Positions 48,542-57,282 of a stretch of DNA of 64,000 bases are shown here, one piece after another; the stretch's first letter is position 1, and each line of letters opens with the position of its first letter. The notes under the pieces are model-generated. The model was given only the letters and a program-made list of their open reading frames with translations, searched no databases and was not told the DNA's origin. The translations under genes and the position numbers were made by a program. Location of the stretch: positions 62,001 to 126,000 of the forward strand of contig CAJXUD010000009.1 in NCBI GenBank assembly GCA_913061415.1, given 5' to 3'. The stretch is from an uncultured Oleispira sp. GTDB taxonomy: Bacteria; Pseudomonadota; Gammaproteobacteria; Pseudomonadales; Oceanobacteraceae.

Positions 48542-49993
48542 TTAAAACCCATCGGCCGGATAAATCGATTCGGCGTAAAGTTGCAGCTCTTGCAAGACGA
48601 ACATTTTATCTTGGTCGTGCTGATAGTCTTGGAACGCCTGCTGCAGTGCAATACCAAACTGTTCAAAGTTCAAACCTGGGCCATTGCCGAGTAGGCTGTC
48701 GGAGCAATGCTTTGCCCAACGTTCATGATCGTCTTCTTGCAAGCTTTCTGGGTAGTTACGAGCACGAAAGCGGAAGAACATTTCTTCTCCACGCGGATCT
48801 TGAAACTGGACCTTAAGACTGCCAAGCGTTTTAGGAGACGTTGCATGTATTTGCGCCATGGCTTTTTTATCCATGCCACTCCAAAAACCACCACTATAGA
48901 GCATGGTATCGACATCGGTTTTTTCAGCAAATTCTCGCTGGGTGTACACCCCATGCAAGTTTTGCAACACAGAGCTGTCTTGCGCTAAAAGTGTTTTTAG
49001 TGCGGCCAAATTGGCACGCAAGACATCACCCGATATTTCCCAGCGCGCTGCTTGATCTGGGGTTAATGTTGCTGCCGGTGCCAGCACAGGGCTTTTGTTA
49101 ATATGCACTTCTTTTAAGCCTAAACGCTCTATACCTTCGGGCAGATCGGCTTGCTTAGAAAACAATCGCTGCTGCATTTGCTCAATCGTTAAACCCGCTA
49201 AGGTATTCGGGCTTGTAGAAAGGTCAAAGGCGATAAAGGAGTTTTTATTGGTTGGATGCCAACACAAAGGTACGACAACAGCCATACAGCCACGGTCAAC
49301 GCCGTACATTCCTGAGACATGAACCAAGGGTTTATTATTATCAACATCCACCAACGAGGCTAGTTTGTGCTTAGCGCGATGTTCAAAAAGATAACGGTAT
49401 AACTTAGGTTGCTTTTCTAATAACAGTCTTGCCACAGCAATCGTTGCGCGCACATCAACCACAGCATCGTGGGCTTTACCCAGATCAATACCATTGGCGG
49501 CGGTTAAGTCTTCTAAACGAAAGCTGACTTTGCCTTCCGCATTTTTGGGCCAGTTAATGCCTTCGGGGCGCAACGCATACGCACAACGCATGACATCGAG
49601 AATGTCCCAACGAGAATTGCCGTTTTTATATTCACGTTCATAAGGATCATAAAAATTGCGATAAAGCGTATAACGCGTTACTTCATCATCAAACCGAATG
49701 CTGTTATAGCCCGCTGCGCAGGTGTCTGGCACTGAGAAAATTTGATTAATTTGATCGATAAATTCATTTTCAGGCAGCCCATCTTGCAAACATTGCTGAG
49801 GAGTAATGCCGGTAATCATGGCGGCTTGCGGATGAGGAAGGTAATCGGGACTGGGTCGACAAAACAGTTGCACCGGTTCGTCGATTTCATTTAAATTTTC
49901 GTCGGTGCGAATACCGGCGAATTGAGCAGGCCGATCAAAAGAAGGATCTGCGCCGAAGGTTTCGTAATCGTACCAAAGAATAGATTGACTCAT
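48542..49993 (-). CDS. sbcB: Exodeoxyribonuclease I SbcB
   Basis: 483 residues. The DEDDh exonuclease motifs are YDYETFGADPSFDRPAQFAG, YNSIRFDDEVTRY and HDAVVDVRATIAVAR. The SH3-like and C-terminal regions follow the E. coli pattern (VDRGCMAVVVPLCWHPTNKN, FFRFRARNYPESL). It degrades single-stranded DNA 3' to 5' and takes part in mismatch repair and recombination. Upstream lies a small hairpin, then an alpha/beta hydrolase gene on the same strand. Confidence 0.96.
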   Translation of the reverse strand: MSQSILWYDYETFGADPSFDRPAQFAGIRTDENLNEIDEPVQLFCRPSPDYLPHPQAAMITGITPQQCLQDGLPENEFIDQINQIFSVPDTCAAGYNSIRFDDEVTRYTLYRNFYDPYEREYKNGNSRWDILDVMRCAYALRPEGINWPKNAEGKVSFRLEDLTAANGIDLGKAHDAVVDVRATIAVARLLLEKQPKLYRYLFEHRAKHKLASLVDVDNNKPLVHVSGMYGVDRGCMAVVVPLCWHPTNKNSFIAFDLSTSPNTLAGLTIEQMQQRLFSKQADLPEGIERLGLKEVHINKSPVLAPAATLTPDQAARWEISGDVLRANLAALKTLLAQDSSVLQNLHGVYTQREFAEKTDVDTMLYSGGFWSGMDKKAMAQIHATSPKTLGSLKVQFQDPRGEEMFFRFRARNYPESLQEDDHERWAKHCSDSLLGNGPGLNFEQFGIALQQAFQDYQHDQDKMFVLQELQLYAESIYPADGF

Positions 49994-50009
49994 TACACCT
50001 ACTTTATAG

Positions 50010-50029
50010 GGGGCCGAACAATCAGCCCC
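50010..50029. other. GGGGC/GCCCC hairpin before sbcB
   Basis: A 5-bp GC stem with a 10-base loop lies about 17 bases upstream of the sbcB ATG. It could be a weak terminator of the upstream gene or an RNA structure near the ribosome site. Confidence 0.3.
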
Positions 50030-50034
50030 GCTTC

Positions 50035-50056
50035 TAGTATTTAGATAGTATTTAAA
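50035..50056. repeat. 11-bp tandem duplication after the hydrolase stop
   Basis: TAGTATTTAGA (50035-50045) and TAGTATTTAAA (50046-50056) lie nine bases past the stop codon at 50066. Confidence 0.8.
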
Positions 50057-50065
50057 ATTGTCTCT

Positions 50066-51031
50066 TTAAGGCGCTAGAACCAAAGGCTCTGCCAATGTTT
50101 TGCCTAGCGTAAAGAATGAATGTGCGTCACGAGACGTCTGAACCGGTAATTCTTCCATTGGCATATGGCCCACACCTTCGTAAACGATGGTTTGTGAGTT
50201 GGGTAATGCCTGATGGAATTTCTGCATAATACTCAGAGGTACCCATTCGTCCTCACTACCCCACATTAGTAGCGTCGGCGTTTCGACATTTTTAATGCGA
50301 TCGCCTAAGTGTTCGTTTTTACTCTGCTCTTTCATGGTGCGGAATACATTGACTAATGCTTCACGATTACCTTGGCGCATGGTCAAGTCAAAATAACGCT
50401 GCTGTAGCTTGTCCGTCACTTTGTCGCTATCACCAAAGGCTTGCTTAACGTTTCGATTAACAATGAACTTCGGCATCATAAAACCCGCCATTTCACCGAT
50501 TACCGGCAATGCTGCAAAATTCATGATAAAGGGCATGTCTTGTGGGAAACCCGCTGAATCTAATAAGACCATCTTTTTAACACGATCTGGGCGGTGCAGC
50601 GCATAGTTCCAGCCAATGTAGCCACCTAAAGAATTACCCGCCAAATAAATTTCGTCGATGCTGAGTTTGTTGAGGAATTTTTCGAGCTTATTAATCATAT
50701 AAGCTATCTCATAGCGCTCAATCGTTGGATCACTTCCGGTCAAGCCGTGGCCCGGTAGGTCAATGCGAATTATTCGATAATGAGGTGCTAAACGATTAAC
50801 CCAACCATCCCAAGTATGAAGCGATGACGCTACACCGTGAAGTAGTACTAGCGTTGGTCCGGTGCCTTCGTCGCGATAATGAATAATTAAATCATCTACC
50901 GCCATAAATTTTGAGGTTTCATCAGTATATTTTTCGGTCAACTCAGCCAATGGATAATCTGAGATGCCCATTGAGGCACAGCCTTGTAGAACGAGTAAGA
51001 GCGAAATTAGAGCGTATTTAAGCCACTTCAT
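50066..51031 (-). CDS. Alpha/beta hydrolase lipoprotein
   Basis: 321 residues with a lipoprotein signal (YALISLLLVLQGC), so it is probably lipidated and anchored on the periplasmic side. The hydrolase core is intact: oxyanion HGVASSLHTWDGW, nucleophile LAGNSLGGYIGW, catalytic acid WGSEDEWVP and His in YEGVGHMPMEE. The substrate is unknown; esterase or lipase-like roles are common in this fold. Start ATG with AAGGA seven bases upstream. Confidence 0.9.
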   Translation of the reverse strand: MKWLKYALISLLLVLQGCASMGISDYPLAELTEKYTDETSKFMAVDDLIIHYRDEGTGPTLVLLHGVASSLHTWDGWVNRLAPHYRIIRIDLPGHGLTGSDPTIERYEIAYMINKLEKFLNKLSIDEIYLAGNSLGGYIGWNYALHRPDRVKKMVLLDSAGFPQDMPFIMNFAALPVIGEMAGFMMPKFIVNRNVKQAFGDSDKVTDKLQQRYFDLTMRQGNREALVNVFRTMKEQSKNEHLGDRIKNVETPTLLMWGSEDEWVPLSIMQKFHQALPNSQTIVYEGVGHMPMEELPVQTSRDAHSFFTLGKTLAEPLVLAP

Positions 51032-51198
51032 TGAGTATATCCTTGTTATAGTTATTTAGTTTTAGGATGTCGAGCTATAGAATGTGGCGATATTAGCACA
51101 GCAATTGCTCTAACCCAATTCTATGATTGCTAAATTAGTAGTAGAATAGCCCTTATTTACATTTAAGCCTTTTGTGCATTTGTTCCAGGAAGAATTAC

Positions 51199-53964
51199 AT
51201 GGCGTTATTAGAAAATCTTTTTACACCTTCCATCTTTAAACCGAAGTGGCAGCACAAAGATCCGGCCGTTCGGAAGTTGGCATTAGCCAAACTCAGCGAC
51301 GAAAATATTTTAGCTCAAGTTGCCGAGCAAGATACTGATTTGAGCGTTCGCTCTAGCGCTTTAGCCTTAATCAAGTCACCTCAGCAATTGGCGTCTTTTT
51401 TGGTCTGCGATCATACCGAGCTGCGTCAGCAGGCTCAGCAGCAACATTTAATACGACTATTACCCAACCAAAGTATTGCAGATTTGGCTTCGGTAAAAAA
51501 TGATAACGACTTGGTCAATATTGCAACCTATACCCAAGATGACGAATTACGCTTAGCCGCGATTAATAAATTGGGCAGCGAAGATATCCGTCTTGATATT
51601 GCTAGTAATAACCCCGTATCAAAAGTACGCCTTGCGGCAGCGCATGGCTTAGAAAAAAGTGATTCTTTGCAAAAGCTCATGCTTATTGCTCAAGGTAAAG
51701 ACAAAGCGCTTTATCGTTTTTGCAAAGACCAGCTAGCCACGAGTAAAGCGGCTGAAGACAGTGAAAAACTTCGCCAAGAAAAAATTGCTAGCGCTATCAC
51801 TAATGCTCAACAGATTGGTAAAAGCGCTTACTCACCAGAATACAACGGCCGCCTGCAGCTACTAAAACAAAACTGGGCTGCGCTTAGTGGTCAAAGTCAG
51901 CAACAGCTGCAAGATTTCAATACGGCATTGGTTACGTGTGAAGACATTTTAGCGGCGCATGTTGCCGAAGAAAGAGCTGCTCAAGAAAAATTAGCGGCCA
52001 TTGCAGAAGCAAAAGAAAGCTATGTTTCTCTATTAGCACAGTTAGAAGCTCTTGAGCTAAACGAGCAACTGCCAGAGCAATTAGCCGAGTTAGAAAACAA
52101 CTGGAAAAGTGCACAAAAAATCACTAAACCAGAAACAGCTCAGACCAAAGCCTTTGAAACTACCTTACACGCCTGGCTTGCGCTCAATTCAACACGGTCT
52201 CAGTTGTCAGAGCAAAAAGAAGCGTTTGAAACACTTGTTGCTCAGTGCGAGTCGTTAGAAAAAACCAGTTTAAGCAAGAGCCAGAATCTTCAAAAAGAAT
52301 TAACCAAACTGGTAAAACAGCTTAGTTGGACATCCCCTGCTGCCCATATCGTATTAGAAACCCCGACCCTATTAGTTGCTCTTAATAACGCCTTACAGCA
52401 TGTCATCAAGCACAATCAAAACATCAGCGCTCACGAAGCAGACAGCTCTAAAAAGCTTGCTCAACTGTTAACAGAGTTAGAAGGTCACATTGCTGAAGGC
52501 CATTTGAAAGACGCTAACAAGTGTCATCAACATGCTGTTCAGGCAATGAAAAAAATCAGTCAGCAAGAATCTAAAAAATTCCAGCGTCAATATCAGAATC
52601 TAACCGCACAATTAACCGAGATTCGTGATTGGCAGGGTTATGCCGCCACGCCTAAAAAAGAAGCTTTGTGCGCAAGCATGGAAAACTTGGTCGATAGCGA
52701 GATGGACCCTTCTTTACTGGCCGACAAAATTCATACACTGCAAGAAGAATGGAAAACCATTGGCCCTATCGCCCGTCAAGATGACAAGGTGTTATGGAAT
52801 CGTTTCCGCAGTGCTGCCGACAAAGCTTACGAGCCTTGCAAAGCACACTATGCCGATATGGCAAAACAGCGCGAACAAAACTTAGTGAATCGACAGGCTT
52901 TAGTCGCTCAGTTAATTGATTACGAAGCCAACATGGATTGGGATACGGCCGATTGGGGGATTGTACAAAAAACCCTTGATGCCGCTCGTGAAACGTTCCG
53001 CAGTTTCTCTCCGGTTGATCGTAACGAACACAAAAATAGCCAAGCCAGCTTACAAGACATATCTGATAAAATTTACGCGCACATCAAAGCTGAATACCAG
53101 CGTAATATTGAAGCGAAAGAAGCGTTAATTGAGCAAGCAAAATCGCTACAAGATGTCGAAGAGTTGAGCCAAGCGATTGAAGAAAGCAAGCAGCTGCAAT
53201 CGTCTTGGAAAACCATTGGTATGACGCCAAACAAAGCTGATCAAAAGCTATGGCAAGAATTCCGCCTTGCGTGTGATGCGGTATTCTCTCGCCGTGATGA
53301 ACAGCGCCAACAAAATAAAGTACAAATTGAAGCAAATATTGAATCCGCACAAGCGATCATTATTAAAGCAGAAGCTGCGGCGAAACTGAGCAACGCAGAA
53401 AGCAAAGATATTCTACAAAACTGCAGTGCAGAGTTTGCTGAGCTATCTTTGCCTAAAGCGCTTTATGCGCAGTTACGCAAGCGTCTTAGCGATGCTCAGC
53501 AGCTGCAAGAGAATGTATTCTCTGAAGCAAAAGTTGCTAAGAAGCAGCAAGCTTGGGTTATTCTTGCCGACAAGCTTACCGCGATTAGCATCAAAGCAAG
53601 CGATACTGTACAGGCTGAATCATTGTATAAAGCCGATGAGACAGAGCTTAAACTACCGCAAGGTATTGATAAGTCATTGCTTGAAAGTAAGTGGAATGAG
53701 AATTCTACTGAATTAAGTAATAGCGATGATTTGCGTAATGCGTGTATTGCTTTAGAAATTGCCGCCGAGCTGCCGTCTCCTGCCGAAGATCAACAAGCGC
53801 GTATGGCGTATCAAGTGCAACGCTTGGCACAAGGCTTAGGTCAATCGGGTAGCTTGCAGCAACAGATCTGTGACTCTGTTAGCCAGTGGTTAACACTTAG
53901 CGCAGACCAAACTTGGCAGCAACGTTATAACCAGGCTCTTTTTGCTGCCGCTAAGCAGCTTTAA
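51199..53964 (+). CDS. DUF349-domain coiled-coil protein
   Basis: About 921 residues from ATG 51199, which has AGGAAG seven bases upstream (the frame continues to 51172). The N-terminal 200 residues look like HEAT-type helical repeats (DPAVRKLALAKLSDENIL, LSVRSSALALIKSPQQL). The rest is mainly long charged helices with repeated DUF349-type units (LHTLQEEWKTIGPIARQ, ESKQLQSSWKTIGMTPNK, LWQEFRLACDAVF). Function not established; members are widespread in gammaproteobacteria. A strong terminator follows. Confidence 0.92.
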   Translation: MALLENLFTPSIFKPKWQHKDPAVRKLALAKLSDENILAQVAEQDTDLSVRSSALALIKSPQQLASFLVCDHTELRQQAQQQHLIRLLPNQSIADLASVKNDNDLVNIATYTQDDELRLAAINKLGSEDIRLDIASNNPVSKVRLAAAHGLEKSDSLQKLMLIAQGKDKALYRFCKDQLATSKAAEDSEKLRQEKIASAITNAQQIGKSAYSPEYNGRLQLLKQNWAALSGQSQQQLQDFNTALVTCEDILAAHVAEERAAQEKLAAIAEAKESYVSLLAQLEALELNEQLPEQLAELENNWKSAQKITKPETAQTKAFETTLHAWLALNSTRSQLSEQKEAFETLVAQCESLEKTSLSKSQNLQKELTKLVKQLSWTSPAAHIVLETPTLLVALNNALQHVIKHNQNISAHEADSSKKLAQLLTELEGHIAEGHLKDANKCHQHAVQAMKKISQQESKKFQRQYQNLTAQLTEIRDWQGYAATPKKEALCASMENLVDSEMDPSLLADKIHTLQEEWKTIGPIARQDDKVLWNRFRSAADKAYEPCKAHYADMAKQREQNLVNRQALVAQLIDYEANMDWDTADWGIVQKTLDAARETFRSFSPVDRNEHKNSQASLQDISDKIYAHIKAEYQRNIEAKEALIEQAKSLQDVEELSQAIEESKQLQSSWKTIGMTPNKADQKLWQEFRLACDAVFSRRDEQRQQNKVQIEANIESAQAIIIKAEAAAKLSNAESKDILQNCSAEFAELSLPKALYAQLRKRLSDAQQLQENVFSEAKVAKKQQAWVILADKLTAISIKASDTVQAESLYKADETELKLPQGIDKSLLESKWNENSTELSNSDDLRNACIALEIAAELPSPAEDQQARMAYQVQRLAQGLGQSGSLQQQICDSVSQWLTLSADQTWQQRYNQALFAAAKQL

Positions 53965-53974
53965 GAAGATCTTG

Positions 53975-54000
53975 CTAGGCTACTACACTAGACTACAACA
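53975..54000. repeat. 13-bp tandem duplication after the DUF349 gene
   Basis: CTAGGCTACTACA and CTAGACTACAACA lie next to each other. The second copy forms part of the terminator's 5' arm. Confidence 0.85.
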
Positions 54001-54033
54001 GATGAGCACTGCTCAGCTGTTGTAGCCTTTTTT
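53993..54033 (+). terminator. Terminator of the DUF349 gene
   Basis: CTACAACAG pairs with CTGTTGTAG, and inside TGAGC pairs with GCTCA around a 3-base loop, then CCTTTTTT. One A-G mismatch separates the two helices. Confidence 0.95.
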
Positions 54034-54047
54034 ATCAAGGTTAAAAA

Positions 54048-54287
54048 TCAACAAGCCTTGCGAATCACGTAAAAGAAAACTCCTTCTCGCTCTTCATCTA
54101 ATACCAGTTCATGCCCTAAAAAACTGCAAAACTTAATAAAGTCACGTCGAGTTGACGGGTCTGTTGCCTGAATTTCAATCGCTTCACCAATGGCCATTTT
54201 GCGTATTTCATCATGCAACATCATGACAGGTTCTGGGCAAAATAAGCCTTTAGCATCCATCTGATGCTCAAATATAATTTCTGACAT
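54048..54287 (-). CDS. tusA: Sulfurtransferase TusA-like protein
   Basis: 79 residues. The hallmark CPxP motif is in DAKGLFCPEPVMMLHDEI, with the C-terminal strand FCSFLGHELV. TusA passes persulfide sulfur from IscS towards 2-thiouridine synthesis and other sulfur routes. It starts eight bases after the stop of the AmpG-like permease, so the two form one leftward unit. Confidence 0.93.
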   Translation of the reverse strand: MSEIIFEHQMDAKGLFCPEPVMMLHDEIRKMAIGEAIEIQATDPSTRRDFIKFCSFLGHELVLDEEREGVFFYVIRKAC

Positions 54288-54295
54288 TTTAAAAC

Positions 54296-55504
54296 CTACT
54301 GCTTAAAAAATTTAGTACGACTTAACAATAAAACCAGCACCGCCAACCCACACAAGGCGGCAGCAAAATAATAATGTAATACATAGCCAAATTGGGCGGC
54401 AAAAAAGCCGGCAACCGAACTGGCCACTAACGTAGATAAAACTACCAGACACGATTGTAATGCATAATCAGACCCTGCACTGGCTTCTCGGCAACGATCC
54501 ATCATGACGGTAAACAAGGCCACCGTCGCCATACCGCCGGTGATATGCTCGGTAATGATTAAGGTATAAATCAACGTCCAATCTAACGTGGTTAACAGCG
54601 AATAAAGCCCTATTGCAAGCCCTTCTAAGGCAACAAATACGATCAAGGCCTGAAGGCGATTAAAGACCTTCAGCAATAAGCCCCCCATTAGCGCCCCAAC
54701 CAATCCTGCAATCGTACCCCAAACACCTAATAATTCGGCAAATTCTGGCAGTGTGACACCTAAGTCGACAAGGTGCGGTCGTATCATGACCGTACCAAAA
54801 GCATCGCCAACTTTATAAGTGAGTAATAATAACAGCCACGCCCCTGCTCCTGGCAGTCGTAAAAAGCCCATCCAATGCTGAAGTACAGGTTCATTATTCA
54901 CTTTTACCGGCGCAGGTTGCCAAAACCATAACGGTATTAAACCTAATATCATCAGCCCCGCTAACGCCCATAACGTCCCTGTCCAGCCAAGCTGAGCAAA
55001 GATTGCTAACAATAAGCCACCGCCAATGATCATGCCGATGCGATAGCCCGCAACTTGTAGACTATTACCAAAGCCACGTTGGGCGGTTGGTATATTTTCG
55101 ACCGCGAGTGCATCCGTTGCGATGTCTTGGGTTACGACAAAAACCGTCAATACCAGCAGCGCACACGCCAAACCCACAGCCGCTTGGTTAATCCAGTATT
55201 CTAGAGGCATTGAGGCGATAAATATTAATACGAGCGCAGCAATGGCATTGGCTGAGATGATCCAGGTTTTACGAATATGACCATCGATGCACCCGCCTGT
55301 TAAACGCTTTAATGGTTGGTAATGGTCAAGCAAAGGCGCCCACAGAAACTTGAGCACCCAAGGCAAAGAAACCAATGACATTAAGCCAATCGCTTCAAGG
55401 CTCATGCCCTGCTGACGCAATAAGGTAGGTAAGGCTTGGCTGAAAAAACCGTGCGGTAAGCCCTGAGTCAAATACAGGGTTAAAAGAACCCACCACTTAA
55501 ACAT
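54296..55504 (-). CDS. AmpG-like permease (MFS)
   Basis: 402 residues, about 12 hydrophobic helices. The N-terminal motif TLYLTQGLPHGFFSQALP and LPWVLKFLWAPLLDHY match the AmpG/PAT family, which imports muropeptides (GlcNAc-anhMurNAc peptides) or acetyl-CoA. Other motifs include VVTQDIATDALAVE. It may serve cell-wall recycling, but the substrate is not proven. Leftward, with tusA right behind. Confidence 0.88.
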   Translation of the reverse strand: MFKWWVLLTLYLTQGLPHGFFSQALPTLLRQQGMSLEAIGLMSLVSLPWVLKFLWAPLLDHYQPLKRLTGGCIDGHIRKTWIISANAIAALVLIFIASMPLEYWINQAAVGLACALLVLTVFVVTQDIATDALAVENIPTAQRGFGNSLQVAGYRIGMIIGGGLLLAIFAQLGWTGTLWALAGLMILGLIPLWFWQPAPVKVNNEPVLQHWMGFLRLPGAGAWLLLLLTYKVGDAFGTVMIRPHLVDLGVTLPEFAELLGVWGTIAGLVGALMGGLLLKVFNRLQALIVFVALEGLAIGLYSLLTTLDWTLIYTLIITEHITGGMATVALFTVMMDRCREASAGSDYALQSCLVVLSTLVASSVAGFFAAQFGYVLHYYFAAALCGLAVLVLLLSRTKFFKQ

Positions 55505-55608
55505 AATACCGCCAATATAACCGAATAATTGGCGGTATTAAAACCTGAATGAGGCAATATTTGAAGGTGATTTAACAAATTACCCAAGTAGATGCTAGCA
55601 AGCTCTTA

Positions 55609-55663
55609 ATGACTCCCTTATGAATCTCTAATGAACCCATAATGAATCTCTAATGAATCCTTT
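55609..55663. repeat. Five 11-bp tandem units over the DsbA-family stop
   Basis: ATGACTCCCTT, ATGAATCTCTA, ATGAACCCATA, ATGAATCTCTA and ATGAATCCTTT follow without gaps. The last overlaps the stop codon at 55662-55664. Confidence 0.93.
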
Positions 55664-56369
55664 AAATTGAATCGGTAATCTGGCGTAGCCCTTGAACGAA
55701 TGCTTCGGGTGGCTGGCCACCTGATATCATGAATTTTTCATTAATGATAAACGTTGGAACAGCGGTCACACCGAGTTCTCGCCATTTGTTTTGAAGGGCT
55801 CTAACATCACCGCTATAAACTTGATCCTGCAGCAGCTGAATGGCAAAGTCAGCCTCTAGTCCAACCTCTTTGACGATTTCAGCGAGCACAGCTTCATCAC
55901 TGACATCGCGACCGTCGGTAAAGTACGCATGCAGTAACGCCATTTTCAGCGCTGTTTGGACTGTCGATGTCTCGCCTGCCCAGTGTAAAAGCTGATGGGC
56001 TTTAAACGTATTCAGAATTTTCTTACCTTCGGTAAAGTTAAAGGTAAAACCTAAGTTAGCGCCTAACTGAGTGATCTGATCTCTATTTTGCTGGCTTTGC
56101 GCTGGGGTGCTGCCGTACTTTTCAGCAATGTGCTCACCCAAGTCTTGCCCTTCTGGTGGCATATTCGGATTCAGTTCAAACGGCTGCCAATGAATATCGG
56201 CCTCAATTTCACCTTCTAACTGACTTAATGCTTGCTTGAGCCCTTGATAACCAATAACGCACCATGGGCACATGACATCCGATACGATATCAATGCGCAC
56301 TGTCTTAATGTCTGAGCGATTGATGGTGCTTTGAAGCGTCTTTTCATGCTGGTTTTCAGGCGTTGTCAC
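55662..56369 (-). CDS. FrnE-type DsbA-family oxidoreductase
   Basis: 235 residues with a thioredoxin fold and no signal peptide, so cytoplasmic. Active-site motif VSDVMCPWCVIGYQGL, a helical insertion, and the cis-Pro region in VTAVPTFIINEKFMISGGQPPEAF. This is the FrnE/2-hydroxychromene isomerase-like group of DsbA proteins, which can act as disulfide isomerases or glutathione-dependent enzymes. The ATG precedes no other gene closely. The stop is inside an 11-bp repeat array. Confidence 0.92.
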   Translation of the reverse strand: MTTPENQHEKTLQSTINRSDIKTVRIDIVSDVMCPWCVIGYQGLKQALSQLEGEIEADIHWQPFELNPNMPPEGQDLGEHIAEKYGSTPAQSQQNRDQITQLGANLGFTFNFTEGKKILNTFKAHQLLHWAGETSTVQTALKMALLHAYFTDGRDVSDEAVLAEIVKEVGLEADFAIQLLQDQVYSGDVRALQNKWRELGVTAVPTFIINEKFMISGGQPPEAFVQGLRQITDSI

Positions 56370-56659
56370 AGTCAGATACCTTTTTGTTTAAATACTCAAC
56401 AACGTATCTCACAAAGCCGATTCAGACACAAGCACAATACGCTGTTTTATGTCTAAGTACTTCTTTCATGCCCGCAAGCTCAATTCTTATCAGCACTCAT
56501 ACTTTTTAACGATGCAGATCAACATTAGAACCAATATTTTAACCCCTCTTCCTTCACTCTATAAAACTTGGTCTAAACTTTTTAACATACGATAAGGGTG
56601 AACAACTTGGCCGCTTATGAGTAGCGGTAGATGTGCAAACAACAATTGGATAAGTATTA

Positions 56660-57142
56660 ATGAATATTAATCTTATGGTATTAGATAATAATCCGGCATC
56701 TAGAGAAGCGATTATTACGTTAATTAATAGCATCAATAATTTTAGTGATGACGAATACGGTATCTCATCCCTTTATGATACGGATAACTTTCGTGATGCT
56801 GTTGATTATATTAGTCGTAATACGCTTGATATCATCATTGTAAACATCTCTTCGATCAACCTAGAAAGATACAAAGAAGATTGCATACAACTTAGAAGTA
56901 TCTATTCCTATGCCCCTATTCTTGCTTTATCAGAAAGCCCCAATCCGACAGATTTAAAGAACTTTGACTATGTAGGCTTTGATGACATTTTAGACATAAA
57001 TTTAATCACCCCCCGCATGTTATTACGCGTGATTGTCTCGGGAATCCAGCGTTCAATCAATTACCATTCATTTCATACATCGAACCAACGAAAATTAATC
57101 AGCAGCAGTTTATTAGAACTGTTATTAGATAAAAAAATCTGA
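56660..57142 (+). CDS. Pseudo-receiver part of the split kinase gene
   Basis: 160 residues as the sequence stands. It is a CheY-like fold in which the phosphorylatable Asp appears replaced by Asn, followed by a long helix (KLISSSLLELLLD) that leads into the GAF-like domain in the -1 frame. Start ATG 56660, with GGA about ten bases upstream. If the frameshift is real, this is a free truncated protein. Confidence 0.75.
   Translation: MNINLMVLDNNPASREAIITLINSINNFSDDEYGISSLYDTDNFRDAVDYISRNTLDIIIVNISSINLERYKEDCIQLRSIYSYAPILALSESPNPTDLKNFDYVGFDDILDINLITPRMLLRVIVSGIQRSINYHSFHTSNQRKLISSSLLELLLDKKI
57131..57137 (+). repeat. A7 homopolymer at the kinase frameshift point
   Basis: Seven A residues directly precede the premature TGA (57140-57142). 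Homopolymers of this type are classical sites of slippage and of sequencing indels. Confidence 0.9.
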
Positions 57143-57282
57143 CAGATGTTGCACAATCCGCTTGCCAAATAATCAATTCACAAAGCTCTAGGTCTAGCTG
57201 TAGCTCGGCGAGCATCTATACCGTTCATCAAGACAAGGTAGAGTGCATTGCTCATGCAGGAACGCATGATTCAGATGATGTT

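Noticed and set aside
56568-56593. TTGGTC and TACGAT as a promoter of the split kinase gene
   Set aside because: The spacing is only 14 bp and both boxes match poorly.
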